From assembly GCA_001657395.1 (NCBI GenBank), contig LYSY01000001.1:248001-312000 (forward strand): DNA of 64,000 bases. Direction: 5' to 3'. The notes beneath the pieces are model-generated. The model was not told the DNA's origin. It worked only from the letters and a program-made list of their open reading frames with translations, and made no database searches. The translations under genes and the position numbers were made by a program. Positions 1-7,597 of the stretch are shown piece after piece. This DNA is from Rhodospirillales bacterium BBD 1991-14. GTDB taxonomy: Bacteria > Pseudomonadota > Alphaproteobacteria > Kiloniellales > Kiloniellaceae. Positions within the stretch are counted from its first letter, which is position 1, and each line of letters opens with the position of its first letter.

Positions 1-689
1 TCTTGCCGCCGACCGCCGAGCGCCTTTCCGGCAGCGCGGTCTTCGATGGTCAGAACCTCTTCGCGCTCGACGAAGGCGCGATGGCGGCCTGCCGCGGCCG
101 GCGGATCGCGATGATCTTTCAGGACCCGGTGCGCTCCCTCAATCCGGTCATGACCATCGGCGCCCAGTTGGGCGAAACCCTGCGGCTGCACCGCGGGCTC
201 TCAGGTGCTGCTCTTACAGGGGAGATAAAGGCACTGCTGCGGCTTGTCGGCATTCCGGATCCGGCTTTGCGGTCCAGGGCCTACCCCCATCAGCTCTCCG
301 GCGGGATGTGCCAGCGGGTGATGATCGCCATGGCGACGGCGGCGCGTCCCGACCTGCTGATCGCCGACGAACCCACCACCGCCCTGGATCTCACCACCCA
401 GGCGCAGATCCTGGCGCTGCTGCGCGACCTTCAGGACCGCTTCGGCACCGCGATCCTGCTGGTGTCGCACGATATGAGCGTCGTCGCCGAGCTGGCCCAC
501 ACAGTGGCGGTCATGTCGCAGGGTCGGATCGTGGAAGAGGGCGTCATGGCCGGCGTCCTGCGCAACCCCCGGCACCCCGTAACCCAGGAGATCGTTGCCG
601 ACGCCATGCGCCTGCCGATCCCCGAGGCACTCACGGCGCCGGATCTCGCCACAACAGCTCCCCGGCATCGCGGTCAGGGTTCGCCATGA
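1..689 (+). CDS. Peptide/nickel-type ABC transporter ATP-binding protein (DppD/OppD-like), 5' end outside window
   Basis: Cytoplasmic ATPase of an oligopeptide/dipeptide-type importer. The reading frame is open from the window edge, and the Walker A loop and about 60 N-terminal residues must lie upstream. Visible are the Q-loop ([11 protein letters not shown]), the ABC signature LSGGMCQRV, Walker [13 protein letters not shown] and the switch histidine in SHDMSV. The C-terminal tail has the RHPVTQ stretch typical of the OppD/DppD branch. Its stop overlaps the start of the second ATPase gene as ATGA, so the two are translationally coupled. The substrate cannot be told from the ATPase. Confidence 0.9.
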   Translation, partial: LPPTAERLSGSAVFDGQNLFALDEGAMAACRGRRIAMIFQDPVRSLNPVMTIGAQLGETLRLHRGLSGAALTGEIKALLRLVGIPDPALRSRAYPHQLSGGMCQRVMIAMATAARPDLLIADEPTTALDLTTQAQILALLRDLQDRFGTAILLVSHDMSVVAELAHTVAVMSQGRIVEEGVMAGVLRNPRHPVTQEIVADAMRLPIPEALTAPDLATTAPRHRGQGSP

Positions 690-1768
690 CGCGGCCGCTG
701 GTCACGCTGACCGACGCGCGGCGCAGCTTCGCCGGGCCGGCCCAAGGGTTCCTGGGACGGGAGAGGCCAAGGGTGCAGGCCGTGGCCGGTGTGTCGCTCG
801 CGATCGAGCCGGGCGAGGCGCTCGGTCTTGTCGGAGAAAGCGGCTGTGGCAAGTCCACGCTCGGGCGGCTGGTACAGGGGCTGGAACGGCCGGACGGCGG
901 TACCGTTCTGGTGGACGGCGCGCCGCCGACCGCCGACCGCAGGACCCATGCCCGGCGGGTGCAGACCATCTATCAGAATCCGCTGGACGTCCTGGATCCG
1001 CGCCTGAGGGTCGCGGAGGCCGTGGCCGAGCCCCTTGAGATCCACCAACTGGGAACCCGCGAGGCCAGGGTGGAACTGGTGATGCAGCTTCTGCGGGATG
1101 TCGAACTGCCGGAAGACCTTGCTCTGCGCTACCCGCACGAGCTTTCCGGGGGGCAAGCCCAACGCGTCGTGATCGCGCGCGCCCTTGCGCTGGAGCCGCG
1201 GGTCATCGTCTGCGACGAGCCGGTGGCCTCCCTCGATGCCCCCATCCAGCGCCAGATCCTGCGCCTGCTCGACCGTTTGCGCCGGAACCTGGGTCTTTCC
1301 TATCTCTTCATCTCGCACGATCTGGGTGCGGTCTGGGAGCTTTGCCAGCGCGTGGCCATCATGTACCTCGGACGCATCGTCGAGGAGGGGCCAAAGGAGG
1401 AGATCTTCCTGAGGCCGCGGCACCCCTACACCCAGGCGCTGCTGACGGCCATCCCGCGCCCCGATGCCCCGGATGCGCCGCGTGCGCCGCTGCTCGAGGG
1501 AGAGCCGCCAAGCCCGGTGAACGCGCCGCCGGGCTGTGCTTTCCATCCGCGCTGTGCCTATGCGCAGGAGGTCTGCCGGACGGCTGCACCGGCCCTCATG
1601 CACACCCAGCCGCTCCACCGCACGGCCTGCCACCTTGTGGCCTCCCAGCCCATGGCCGACCAACACATGGCCGACCAACACATGGCCGACCAACACATGG
1701 CCGAAAAGCAAGCAAACGAAGAACAAGCAGACAGAGCAGAAGAAGAGGATCAAGCCGGTGCCATCTGA
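686..1768 (+). CDS. Peptide/nickel-type ABC transporter ATP-binding protein (DppF/OppF-like)
   Basis: Second ATPase of the importer, 360 aa from the ATG at 686, which overlaps the upstream stop; the frame is open further upstream but homology begins at MTRPLVTL. It has Walker A GESGCGKS, Q-loop YQNPLDVLDP, signature LSGGQAQRV, Walker B VIVCDEPVASLD and switch His in SHDLGAV. The C-terminal oligopeptide-transporter domain has the usual Cys-containing FHPRCAYAQEVC stretch. Odd: the last ~40 residues are a low-complexity tail containing three exact MADQH repeats and then a charged Glu/Gln-rich end, not a normal part of the family. The phosphodiesterase gene begins inside its last codons. Confidence 0.92.
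   Translation: MTRPLVTLTDARRSFAGPAQGFLGRERPRVQAVAGVSLAIEPGEALGLVGESGCGKSTLGRLVQGLERPDGGTVLVDGAPPTADRRTHARRVQTIYQNPLDVLDPRLRVAEAVAEPLEIHQLGTREARVELVMQLLRDVELPEDLALRYPHELSGGQAQRVVIARALALEPRVIVCDEPVASLDAPIQRQILRLLDRLRRNLGLSYLFISHDLGAVWELCQRVAIMYLGRIVEEGPKEEIFLRPRHPYTQALLTAIPRPDAPDAPRAPLLEGEPPSPVNAPPGCAFHPRCAYAQEVCRTAAPALMHTQPLHRTACHLVASQPMADQHMADQHMADQHMAEKQANEEQADRAEEEDQAGAI
1652..1696 (+). repeat. Triplicated 15-bp in-frame tandem repeat
   Basis: Three exact copies of atggccgaccaacac, followed by a fourth degenerate unit starting atggccga. It encodes MADQH-MADQH-MADQH-MAEKQ at the C-terminus of the second peptide-transporter ATPase. Being a multiple of three, expansion or contraction would leave the frame intact. 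The unit is probably a slippage product in a dispensable tail. Confidence 0.9.
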
Positions 1769-3287
1769 CCCCCAAGTCCTTCTCGTCGTCCTGGACGGCC
1801 TGAGACGTGACTTCGTTACGGCGGCCTACACGCCGAACCTCTGCGCGTTCCTGCGCGAGAACGTCGACTACAGGGAATCACGCGCGGTCTTTCCCTCCAT
1901 GACGCGGGTCAACGCCGCCGCCATCGGCTCCGGATGCGTGCCGGGAATGACCGGCGTGATCGCCAACCAGTTCTACGATCCCAAGGTCTTCGCCGATGCG
2001 GTTTTCCATACCGGGAAAGTCAGTCACATTGAAGCGGCGATGCAGGCCTACGACGGGCGCTTCGTCACGGTCGACGGGCTTGCCGAGAGCCTGATCGCCT
2101 GCGGCAAGAGCCTTGCAGTCGTCACTTCGGCTTCGGGCGGCACGACGCGCGTCCTCAACCCGCGGGTCGCCGAGAACGGCCAAGTGAGCCTCTGTCTAAG
2201 AGATTGGGGCTCGTCCTACCCAAAGGCCTTTGCGGACCGGGTGATGGACGATCTCGGCGGGCTGCCGGACTTGCAGATGCCGGCCATCGCCATCTCGCGC
2301 TGCCTGACCGACATCGTCCTCAACCATGTCATGCCCGAGGTCGACCCCGATGTCGCGATCGTGTGGTACGGCGATCCGGACTACACCTTTCACTACCGCG
2401 GCCTGGGATCGGAAGAGGCCCTGGCGGCGATGCGCGCGGTGGACCAGCAGTTTGCGCGGCTTCTCGATTGGGCCCGGGACCCTGCGCGGGGGCGCGACAT
2501 CCAGATCCTGGTCGCTTCCGACCACGGACACATCAACGCGGTCGGCCGCGTTGAAGCGGGCCGGGAACTGCGTGAGGCCGGTTTTGACCTGGATCCGGCC
2601 ACCGGCCCGCAAGGGGGCTTGCTCGGGGCGCCGCTGCAGGTCGGCGCCGTGCGCGCGCTGCAGGCCGCCGACAACACGCAACTCCTGGACCTTGTCCAGT
2701 TCCTGCGCGAACAGCCCTGGTGCGGTGCGGTCTTCACGCAGGGCCCGGATGGCCCGGACGGCCCGCAAGCTCCAAACGGTCTTGTCGCCGGGACCTTGAA
2801 CAGCGCGCTGCTGCTCAACGATCATGCGCGCTCCCCCGACCTCTTCTATACCCTGGCCGTCGGTGACGAGGCCGGACCACGCGGCGTTCCCGGCAGCGGC
2901 CGCTTCGTCGGCTCCGAGTTGAAGGAGGGCGGCAGCACCCATGGCGGCCTCAGCAGCTACGAGATGCGCAGCGTGCTGGGGGCCGGCGGCAGCGCCTTCC
3001 GGAACGGCGTGGTCAGCGCTCTGCCCTGCGGGGTGGTCGACATCGCGCCCACGGTGCTGTCGCTGCTGGGTATCGCGCCGCCGTTGTTCATGTCCGGCAG
3101 GGTCCTGAGCGAGGGCTTGACCGTTTACGACACCGCCGCGCTTGCAGAGCCGGAGGACGAAGTCTTCGAAGCGGCCCACGCCTTTGGCCGGGATGTCCTG
3201 CACCGCCGCCGCGTCGGACAGCATGTCTATGTCCAGGAGGCAGAGGCCCAGCGCATCGAGGGCGGGGCGGCCAGGCGCGCCTCATGA
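1758..3287 (+). CDS. Alkaline-phosphatase-superfamily phosphodiesterase/phosphonate hydrolase-like protein
   Basis: About 509 aa from the GTG at 1758, which overlaps the upstream stop and follows a GAAGAGGA ribosome site; no ATG in this frame fits better. The metal-site pattern of type I phosphodiesterase/nucleotide pyrophosphatase enzymes is present: Asp13 in VVLDGLRRD, the candidate nucleophile Thr49 in FPSMTRVN, DPDYTFHYRG, ASDHGHIN and the late His in STHGGLSS. This superfamily hydrolyses phosphodiesters or phosphonoacetate-type compounds using two zinc ions. No signal peptide is visible, so it is probably cytoplasmic. It sits between ATPase and permease genes of the importer with overlaps on both sides, suggesting that the imported solute carries a phospho- or phosphono-group. 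The exact substrate is unknown. Confidence 0.82.
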   Translation: MPSDPQVLLVVLDGLRRDFVTAAYTPNLCAFLRENVDYRESRAVFPSMTRVNAAAIGSGCVPGMTGVIANQFYDPKVFADAVFHTGKVSHIEAAMQAYDGRFVTVDGLAESLIACGKSLAVVTSASGGTTRVLNPRVAENGQVSLCLRDWGSSYPKAFADRVMDDLGGLPDLQMPAIAISRCLTDIVLNHVMPEVDPDVAIVWYGDPDYTFHYRGLGSEEALAAMRAVDQQFARLLDWARDPARGRDIQILVASDHGHINAVGRVEAGRELREAGFDLDPATGPQGGLLGAPLQVGAVRALQAADNTQLLDLVQFLREQPWCGAVFTQGPDGPDGPQAPNGLVAGTLNSALLLNDHARSPDLFYTLAVGDEAGPRGVPGSGRFVGSELKEGGSTHGGLSSYEMRSVLGAGGSAFRNGVVSALPCGVVDIAPTVLSLLGIAPPLFMSGRVLSEGLTVYDTAALAEPEDEVFEAAHAFGRDVLHRRRVGQHVYVQEAEAQRIEGGAARRAS

Positions 3288-4231
3288 CCCTCAACGTCGT
3301 CCTGATCAAGCTCGTCCGGGCCTTCATCACCATCTGGATCGTCGCCAGCTTCGCCTTTTTGATCCTCTCGCTCACAGGCGACCCGGTGGAAATTCTGGCC
3401 GGCGACGACGCGCCGCTGGAGGTCCAGCGCTACTACGAGCAGAAGTACGGCTTCGACAAGCCGGTCTGGGAGCAGTACCTCAACTACCTGGGTTCGCTCG
3501 CCCGGGGCGACTTCGGCATTTCCCTCTCGGACGAGACACCGGCTCTCGACCTGGTGCTGGAAGCCATTCCCGCCACCCTGCAGCTTGGCTTTGCGGCGCT
3601 GGTCTTCGCCCTCGTGGTGGGCGGCATCCTCGGCACCCTGGCGGCTCTCCACCGCAACAGTTGGCTCGACCGGGCCATCATGAGCGTCGCTGTCTTCGGC
3701 TATTCGATCCCGAACTTCTTCTTCGGCATTGTCCTCATTCTTGTCTTCGCCATGGTCTATCGCCTGCTGCCCAGCTCCGGCAGCGGCACCTGGGCGCACT
3801 TGGTTCTGCCCACGGTGACCCTGGGCACCCACCTGGCGGCAACCATCGCCCGATTCATGCGCTCTTCGGTCCTGGAGGTTCTGAACCAGCCCTATGTCCG
3901 GGCGGCCAAGGCCAAGGGCGTGCCTGAGCTGCAGCGTCTCGCACGCCACATCTTGCCCAATGCCGCGATTCCCGTGGTCACGATTCTGGGGTTTCGCTTG
4001 GGCGATATCGTTGCCGGCTCCATCATTGTCGAAACCGTCTTCGCCTGGCCCGGGATGGGCCGGATGCTCGTGGGGGCGGTCACGTCGCGCGATCTGGCCG
4101 TGGTTCAGGCCATCCTGGTGCTGACGGCCTTCACCATGGTGTTGGCCAACCTGCTCGTCGATTTTCTCTACGGCTTCCTCGATCCGCGGGTGGCCGAGGC
4201 CAGCGATGCTAGGCGGCGTGCAGGCCGATGA
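3284..4231 (+). CDS. Peptide/nickel-type ABC transporter permease (DppB-like)
   Basis: Inner-membrane permease, 315 aa, with about six hydrophobic segments. The first is near residues 10-28; later blocks lie around 98-160 and after 230. The EAA-type coupling loop reads VRAAKAKGVPELQRLARHILPNA, and the C-terminal part (SIIVETVFAWPGMGR) is typical of DppB/OppB. ATGA overlaps join it to the phosphodiesterase gene before it and to the second permease after it. The solute-binding protein is not in the window and is presumably upstream. Confidence 0.92.
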   Translation: MTLNVVLIKLVRAFITIWIVASFAFLILSLTGDPVEILAGDDAPLEVQRYYEQKYGFDKPVWEQYLNYLGSLARGDFGISLSDETPALDLVLEAIPATLQLGFAALVFALVVGGILGTLAALHRNSWLDRAIMSVAVFGYSIPNFFFGIVLILVFAMVYRLLPSSGSGTWAHLVLPTVTLGTHLAATIARFMRSSVLEVLNQPYVRAAKAKGVPELQRLARHILPNAAIPVVTILGFRLGDIVAGSIIVETVFAWPGMGRMLVGAVTSRDLAVVQAILVLTAFTMVLANLLVDFLYGFLDPRVAEASDARRRAGR

Positions 4232-5100
4232 CGCAAGCCAACGCAGCCCCTGCCGTGATCGCGCAACGGCGCTGGAAACGCCCGCCGGTTCTGGTGCTCG
4301 TGTCCTTTGCCGCGATCGCTGTGCTGGTTCTGATTGCGGTGTTTGCCGACCTGCTGGCCCCCTACGGCTATCGCGATCAGGCTTTGCTGAATCGGCTGGC
4401 AGCCCCTGTGTTCCTGGGCGGCAGCTGGGACCATGTGCTCGGGACCGATCAGCTTGGGCGCGACCTGCTCAGCCGGCTGCTCTACGCCATCCGTTTCAGC
4501 CTTTCGATCGCCTTTCTGGGCACCATCATCGGTGCCATCCTGGGGACCTTCCTGGGCCTTCTGGCGGCGAGCCTGCGCGGCTGGACGGGGGAGACCATCA
4601 TGATGATGGTCGATGTTCAGGCCTCCCTGCCGTTCATGATCCTGGCCCTGGCCGTTTTGGCGTTCTTCGGCAACAACCTGACGCTCTTCGTTCTGGTGAT
4701 CGGCATCAACGGCTGGGAGGTCTATGCGCGGCTCGCCCGCGGTGCGGCCCTGTCGGTGCGGGAGCGGGGATACGCCCAGGCGATCTACGCTTTCGGCGCC
4801 TCCGAATGGCGGCTCTACCTGCGCCATGTGCTGCCCAACATCGCCGCGGTGCTGATTGTCCAGTTCACCCTGAACTTCCCGCAGACCATCCTGCTGGAAA
4901 CCTCGCTGAGCTTTCTGGGGCTCGGGGTGCAGCCGCCGCTCACCAGCCTCGGGCAGATGCTCGGCGACGGCCGGAACTACCTCCTGACAGCCTGGTGGAT
5001 GGCGGTGCTGCCGGGGGCCGTCACCTTCATCGCCACGCTCTCGGTCAGTCTCATCGGCGACTGGCTGCGCGACCGTTTGGACCCGACCCTGGCGGATTGA
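4228..5100 (+). CDS. Peptide/nickel-type ABC transporter permease (DppC-like)
   Basis: Second inner-membrane permease, 290 aa. The N-terminal hydrophobic helix (about residues 22-45) is followed by the conserved periplasmic HVLGTDQLGRDLLSR motif that marks DppC/OppC proteins, then five further hydrophobic segments. The coupling loop reads RERGYAQAIYAFGASEWRLYLRHVLPN, and ETSLSFLGLGVQPP follows. It is the last gene of the rightward operon; a convergent gene ends 22 bp beyond its stop and no U-rich terminator is evident between them. Confidence 0.92.
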   Translation: MTQANAAPAVIAQRRWKRPPVLVLVSFAAIAVLVLIAVFADLLAPYGYRDQALLNRLAAPVFLGGSWDHVLGTDQLGRDLLSRLLYAIRFSLSIAFLGTIIGAILGTFLGLLAASLRGWTGETIMMMVDVQASLPFMILALAVLAFFGNNLTLFVLVIGINGWEVYARLARGAALSVRERGYAQAIYAFGASEWRLYLRHVLPNIAAVLIVQFTLNFPQTILLETSLSFLGLGVQPPLTSLGQMLGDGRNYLLTAWWMAVLPGAVTFIATLSVSLIGDWLRDRLDPTLAD

Positions 5101-5121
5101 AGCCGGCAAGCAGGACTGGCG

Positions 5122-5844
5122 TCAGGCGAGGTAGCGCACCGAAATCGGGTAGCCGCGCAGCTCCGGGTGAACGTAGTAGCTGGCATGGAGGACCGTGGTG
5201 TTGTCCAGGACCGCCACTTCCCCGGTTCCCTCCGGCGCGCGCCAGGGGATCTCGATCAGGGTTTTGTTTTTCAGGTTGTCGACAGGTTCGTTTTCGAGCA
5301 GACGGTAGGACGGTCTGAAGTCACCGTCCTGTCCTTCCCGCTCGGCCTGCAGAAAGGCCGCCGTGTTGGCCATGACCAGGGTAGAGGAACTGCGGGGGCT
5401 TCGCTGCTGGGCATCTGCAGGGTCGCGCCAGAACAGCGTGTAATGGTCCGGCTGCGTGGGGCCGCGGTCGATGTGGAACTGAAGGCTGGAGAACACATTG
5501 CGCTGTTCGGCCCGCCTGTCTTCCCCCTGCAGAACGACGTTGCGCAGCAGCACCGGCCCGAAGGCCTGCACCAGGGACCGCAGGTCCGCATCCAGGGTGC
5601 GGGCGTGGTCGTGGAGCGCCAGCTCGACAGGGCTCTCGAAGTCCAGGAGCAGCCCGAAGTGGCGAAAGGGCAGGGGCGGCAGGCCGCTGTCGCTGTTCCG
5701 GCCGTAGTGGCTGAGCAGACTGCGGCGGTAGTCCGGGATCAACACGCTGGCCCGGAAGCCGACCCCGCGCAGCCGGTCGGCCGAAGGCTCGGCCGGATCC
5801 TCCAGCAGGCGCCGCAGCAGCGCCGGGTCCATCCCGAGAGACAT
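5122..5844 (-). CDS. Putative TauD-like 2-oxoglutarate/Fe(II)-dependent oxygenase
   Basis: 240 aa soluble protein. The facial triad of 2OG-Fe(II) oxygenases can be read as HxD in LQFHIDRGPTQPDHY, a distal His in DNTTVLHASYY, and a following Arg in RGYPISVRYLA that could bind 2-oxoglutarate. A GPVLLRNVVL stretch matches the TauD-type N-terminal strand. It starts immediately after the stop of the Cys-rich gene with no spacer, so the two are almost certainly co-translated. The family assignment rests on motifs alone, and the substrate is unknown. Confidence 0.6.
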   Translation of the reverse strand: MSLGMDPALLRRLLEDPAEPSADRLRGVGFRASVLIPDYRRSLLSHYGRNSDSGLPPLPFRHFGLLLDFESPVELALHDHARTLDADLRSLVQAFGPVLLRNVVLQGEDRRAEQRNVFSSLQFHIDRGPTQPDHYTLFWRDPADAQQRSPRSSSTLVMANTAAFLQAEREGQDGDFRPSYRLLENEPVDNLKNKTLIEIPWRAPEGTGEVAVLDNTTVLHASYYVHPELRGYPISVRYLA

Positions 5845-6429
5845 CTACCCGATCCTCCGCGCCAGATCGTCGGCAATCTGCACGACGAGATCGTGCAGGC
5901 TGGCGGCGATAACCGTTACGTCGGCCTGCAGCTCTTGCAGGCAGACGGTCGGTGCCAGGCCTGCCGGCTCCAGGGAAAAGCAGCAGTCCGGATCTTTTTG
6001 ATCCAGCGAGACAAGAACCACCTGCCAGTTTGCATGCAGGCGCCGCTCCAGCTCCATCTGCCGGATGGCGCCTGCCAGCGCGCGGACATGGATCATGCTG
6101 TCGCTGTAGAACCAGACGCGGGGAACCTTCCAGAGCGCATCGTCCGGGCCGTTGTGGCCCTCGCAGGACCAGCAGGGCTGAAACACCTTCAGGCGCTGGA
6201 CCTCGTAGACCAGCGGTGCGATGAGCGGGTCCAGCGGATGACCCTCAGGGTCGGAGGACAGCTTGCGCGGAACCTCCGGGCAGCTCCGCGAGCAACGGGG
6301 TCCGAAGGCTTCCGGACAATTGGCCGCACAGGGCGGCGGCGCATCCACACGGCTGCGCAGCAGGCTGGAGAGGTCCTCGCGGGCGCGTGTGCGCTGCGCC
6401 GGACTGGCCGTCTTCTGGTCGATCTTCAT
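5845..6429 (-). CDS. Cys-rich protein of unknown function, coupled to oxygenase gene
   Basis: I do not recognise this protein. From the ATG at 6429 it has 194 aa; the frame stays open 35 codons further upstream, but that part looks non-conserved. Cysteines come in pairs: C34/C38, C46/C50, C86/C89 (PCWSCEGH), the doublet C149-C150 and C163. This could suit a zinc or iron-sulfur site. The middle segment (KVPRVWFYSDSMIHV) looks like a folded alpha/beta core. There is no signal peptide or membrane segment. Its stop abuts the start codon of the 2OG-oxygenase-like gene, implying a joint function. Confidence 0.7.
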   Translation of the reverse strand: MKIDQKTASPAQRTRAREDLSSLLRSRVDAPPPCAANCPEAFGPRCSRSCPEVPRKLSSDPEGHPLDPLIAPLVYEVQRLKVFQPCWSCEGHNGPDDALWKVPRVWFYSDSMIHVRALAGAIRQMELERRLHANWQVVLVSLDQKDPDCCFSLEPAGLAPTVCLQELQADVTVIAASLHDLVVQIADDLARRIG

Positions 6430-6587
6430 GGCGATTGCTGTCGCTGTTCGATGTTGATCTCGAACTGCTGCGAGTCTGGGCGGAAGACGTTTCGTTTGTC
6501 TTAAATCGAGAGGTGTCGTTCTCGTCTGATGCAACCAGAAGTTTGGCGTTCACCAAGACGGAATCCGGAAACGCGCCTTTGCCGCGT

Positions 6588-7001
6588 TCAGGCGAAGGAG
6601 TAGCCCACGGCTTCCTCGATCTGGACTTTCAGGGCCTCGGCCGTGATCGGCTTGGTGAGGACCGTCAGGGCGCCGACCTGCCTGGAGACCTCGTGGAGAA
6701 GCGGCTCGGTATCGCCGGTGAGGATGAGGATCGGCACGCCCTTGTTCTTGAGATCTTTGTTACGGCGCACAGTGTTACAGAACTCGATCCCGTCCATATT
6801 CTCCATATGAAGGTCGCTGATGATGACATCGGGAAAGCGGCTGTTTCTGTCGATCAGGTACTCCAAAGCATCTTCGCCGCTGGTCTTGGCGGTAACGGAG
6901 GTGATGCCGATGGTCCGCAGCATACCCTTGATGATCGACCGCATGGTCTTCTGGTCGTCGATGATCAGAACATGAAGCGGGCAGCCGCTCTGGGTTGACA
7001 T
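6588..7001 (-). CDS. Single-domain CheY-like response regulator
   Basis: 137 aa from the ATG at 7001; upstream in-frame codons lack receiver-domain homology. It is a stand-alone receiver domain with the acidic pair D15-D16, the phosphoacceptor Asp63 in DVIISDLHM, Thr95 in LILTGD and Lys117 in LTKPI. It has no output domain, so it should act by protein-protein contact, either as a CheY-like motor or signalling adaptor or as a phosphorelay intermediate. No histidine kinase is encoded nearby, so the partner is elsewhere in the genome. Confidence 0.9.
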   Translation of the reverse strand: MSTQSGCPLHVLIIDDQKTMRSIIKGMLRTIGITSVTAKTSGEDALEYLIDRNSRFPDVIISDLHMENMDGIEFCNTVRRNKDLKNKGVPILILTGDTEPLLHEVSRQVGALTVLTKPITAEALKVQIEEAVGYSFA

Positions 7002-7163
7002 CTCAAGCCCCGTTGCAATCCGAATCTCTACCTGGGGTCGATTACAGCGATCAGTGGTTAAGAAATCCTCATCGCCTGGAACTTCGGTCAAGGATCTGCG
7101 CCGTCGTCGCGGTGGGGCTCGCCGGGAAAGATGCCTGCGAAGAGTGTCAGGGCTTCCTTGACA

Positions 7164-7182
7164 TTGACGCCGGAGGCGTCAA
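7164..7182. promoter_or_regulatory. Perfect 8-bp inverted repeat upstream of ClpX-zinc-finger/HTH gene
   Basis: TTGACGCC-gga-GGCGTCAA is a perfect palindrome with a 3-nt centre, 33 bp before the GTG start of the zinc-finger/HTH gene and within the divergent spacer with the response regulator. A TTGACA hexamer at 7158-7163 abuts it. It could be an operator, plausibly autoregulatory because the downstream product carries an HTH, or a short mRNA hairpin. Confidence 0.5.
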
Positions 7183-7215
7183 GAATATCCTGACAATTAC
7201 CGAAAGGCAGCAGCG

Positions 7216-7554
7216 GTGCTCAAGCGCAAGAAGAGCCTGGCCTGCTCGTTCTGCGGCAAGTCGGAGCGGGAGGTGCGGCGGCTGATCGGCGGTCCCGACG
7301 TCCACATCTGCGATGACTGCGTGGGCGTCTGCAACCGCATCCTGGAGGCCACGCCGGACGGCTTCCAGGGTTGGGAGCGCATGAGCGACGAGGACCTGCT
7401 GGCCGCCCTCAAGACCGCCGAGGCGACGGTGGAGGCCACCCGCGCGGTGCTGCAGATGCAGATCGACGAGCTGCGCCGCCGCGCCGTCAGCTGGGCGGCC
7501 ATCGGCGGCGCGCTCGGCATCTCCCGCCAGGCGGCCTGGGAGCGCTTTTCCTAA
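7216..7554 (+). CDS. Small protein with ClpX-type C4 zinc finger and C-terminal helix-turn-helix
   Basis: 112 aa from a GTG start. The N-terminal half is a ClpX zinc-binding domain: Cys10-x2-Cys13 and Cys32-x2-Cys35, with the family context [17 protein letters not shown]. It is not followed by an AAA+ domain. After a helical linker (about residues 58-88) the C-terminus [20 protein letters not shown] is a typical helix-turn-helix for DNA binding. In ClpX this zinc domain binds substrates and adaptors such as SspB, so the protein may be a transcription factor recognised by, or competing in, ClpXP adaptor contacts. That role is inference; the domain calls are firm. Confidence 0.85.
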   Translation: MLKRKKSLACSFCGKSEREVRRLIGGPDVHICDDCVGVCNRILEATPDGFQGWERMSDEDLLAALKTAEATVEATRAVLQMQIDELRRRAVSWAAIGGALGISRQAAWERFS

Positions 7555-7597
7555 GGCCGATCGCGCTGCTTTCGCGTCCGCCTTAAAGGGCCGTTGC

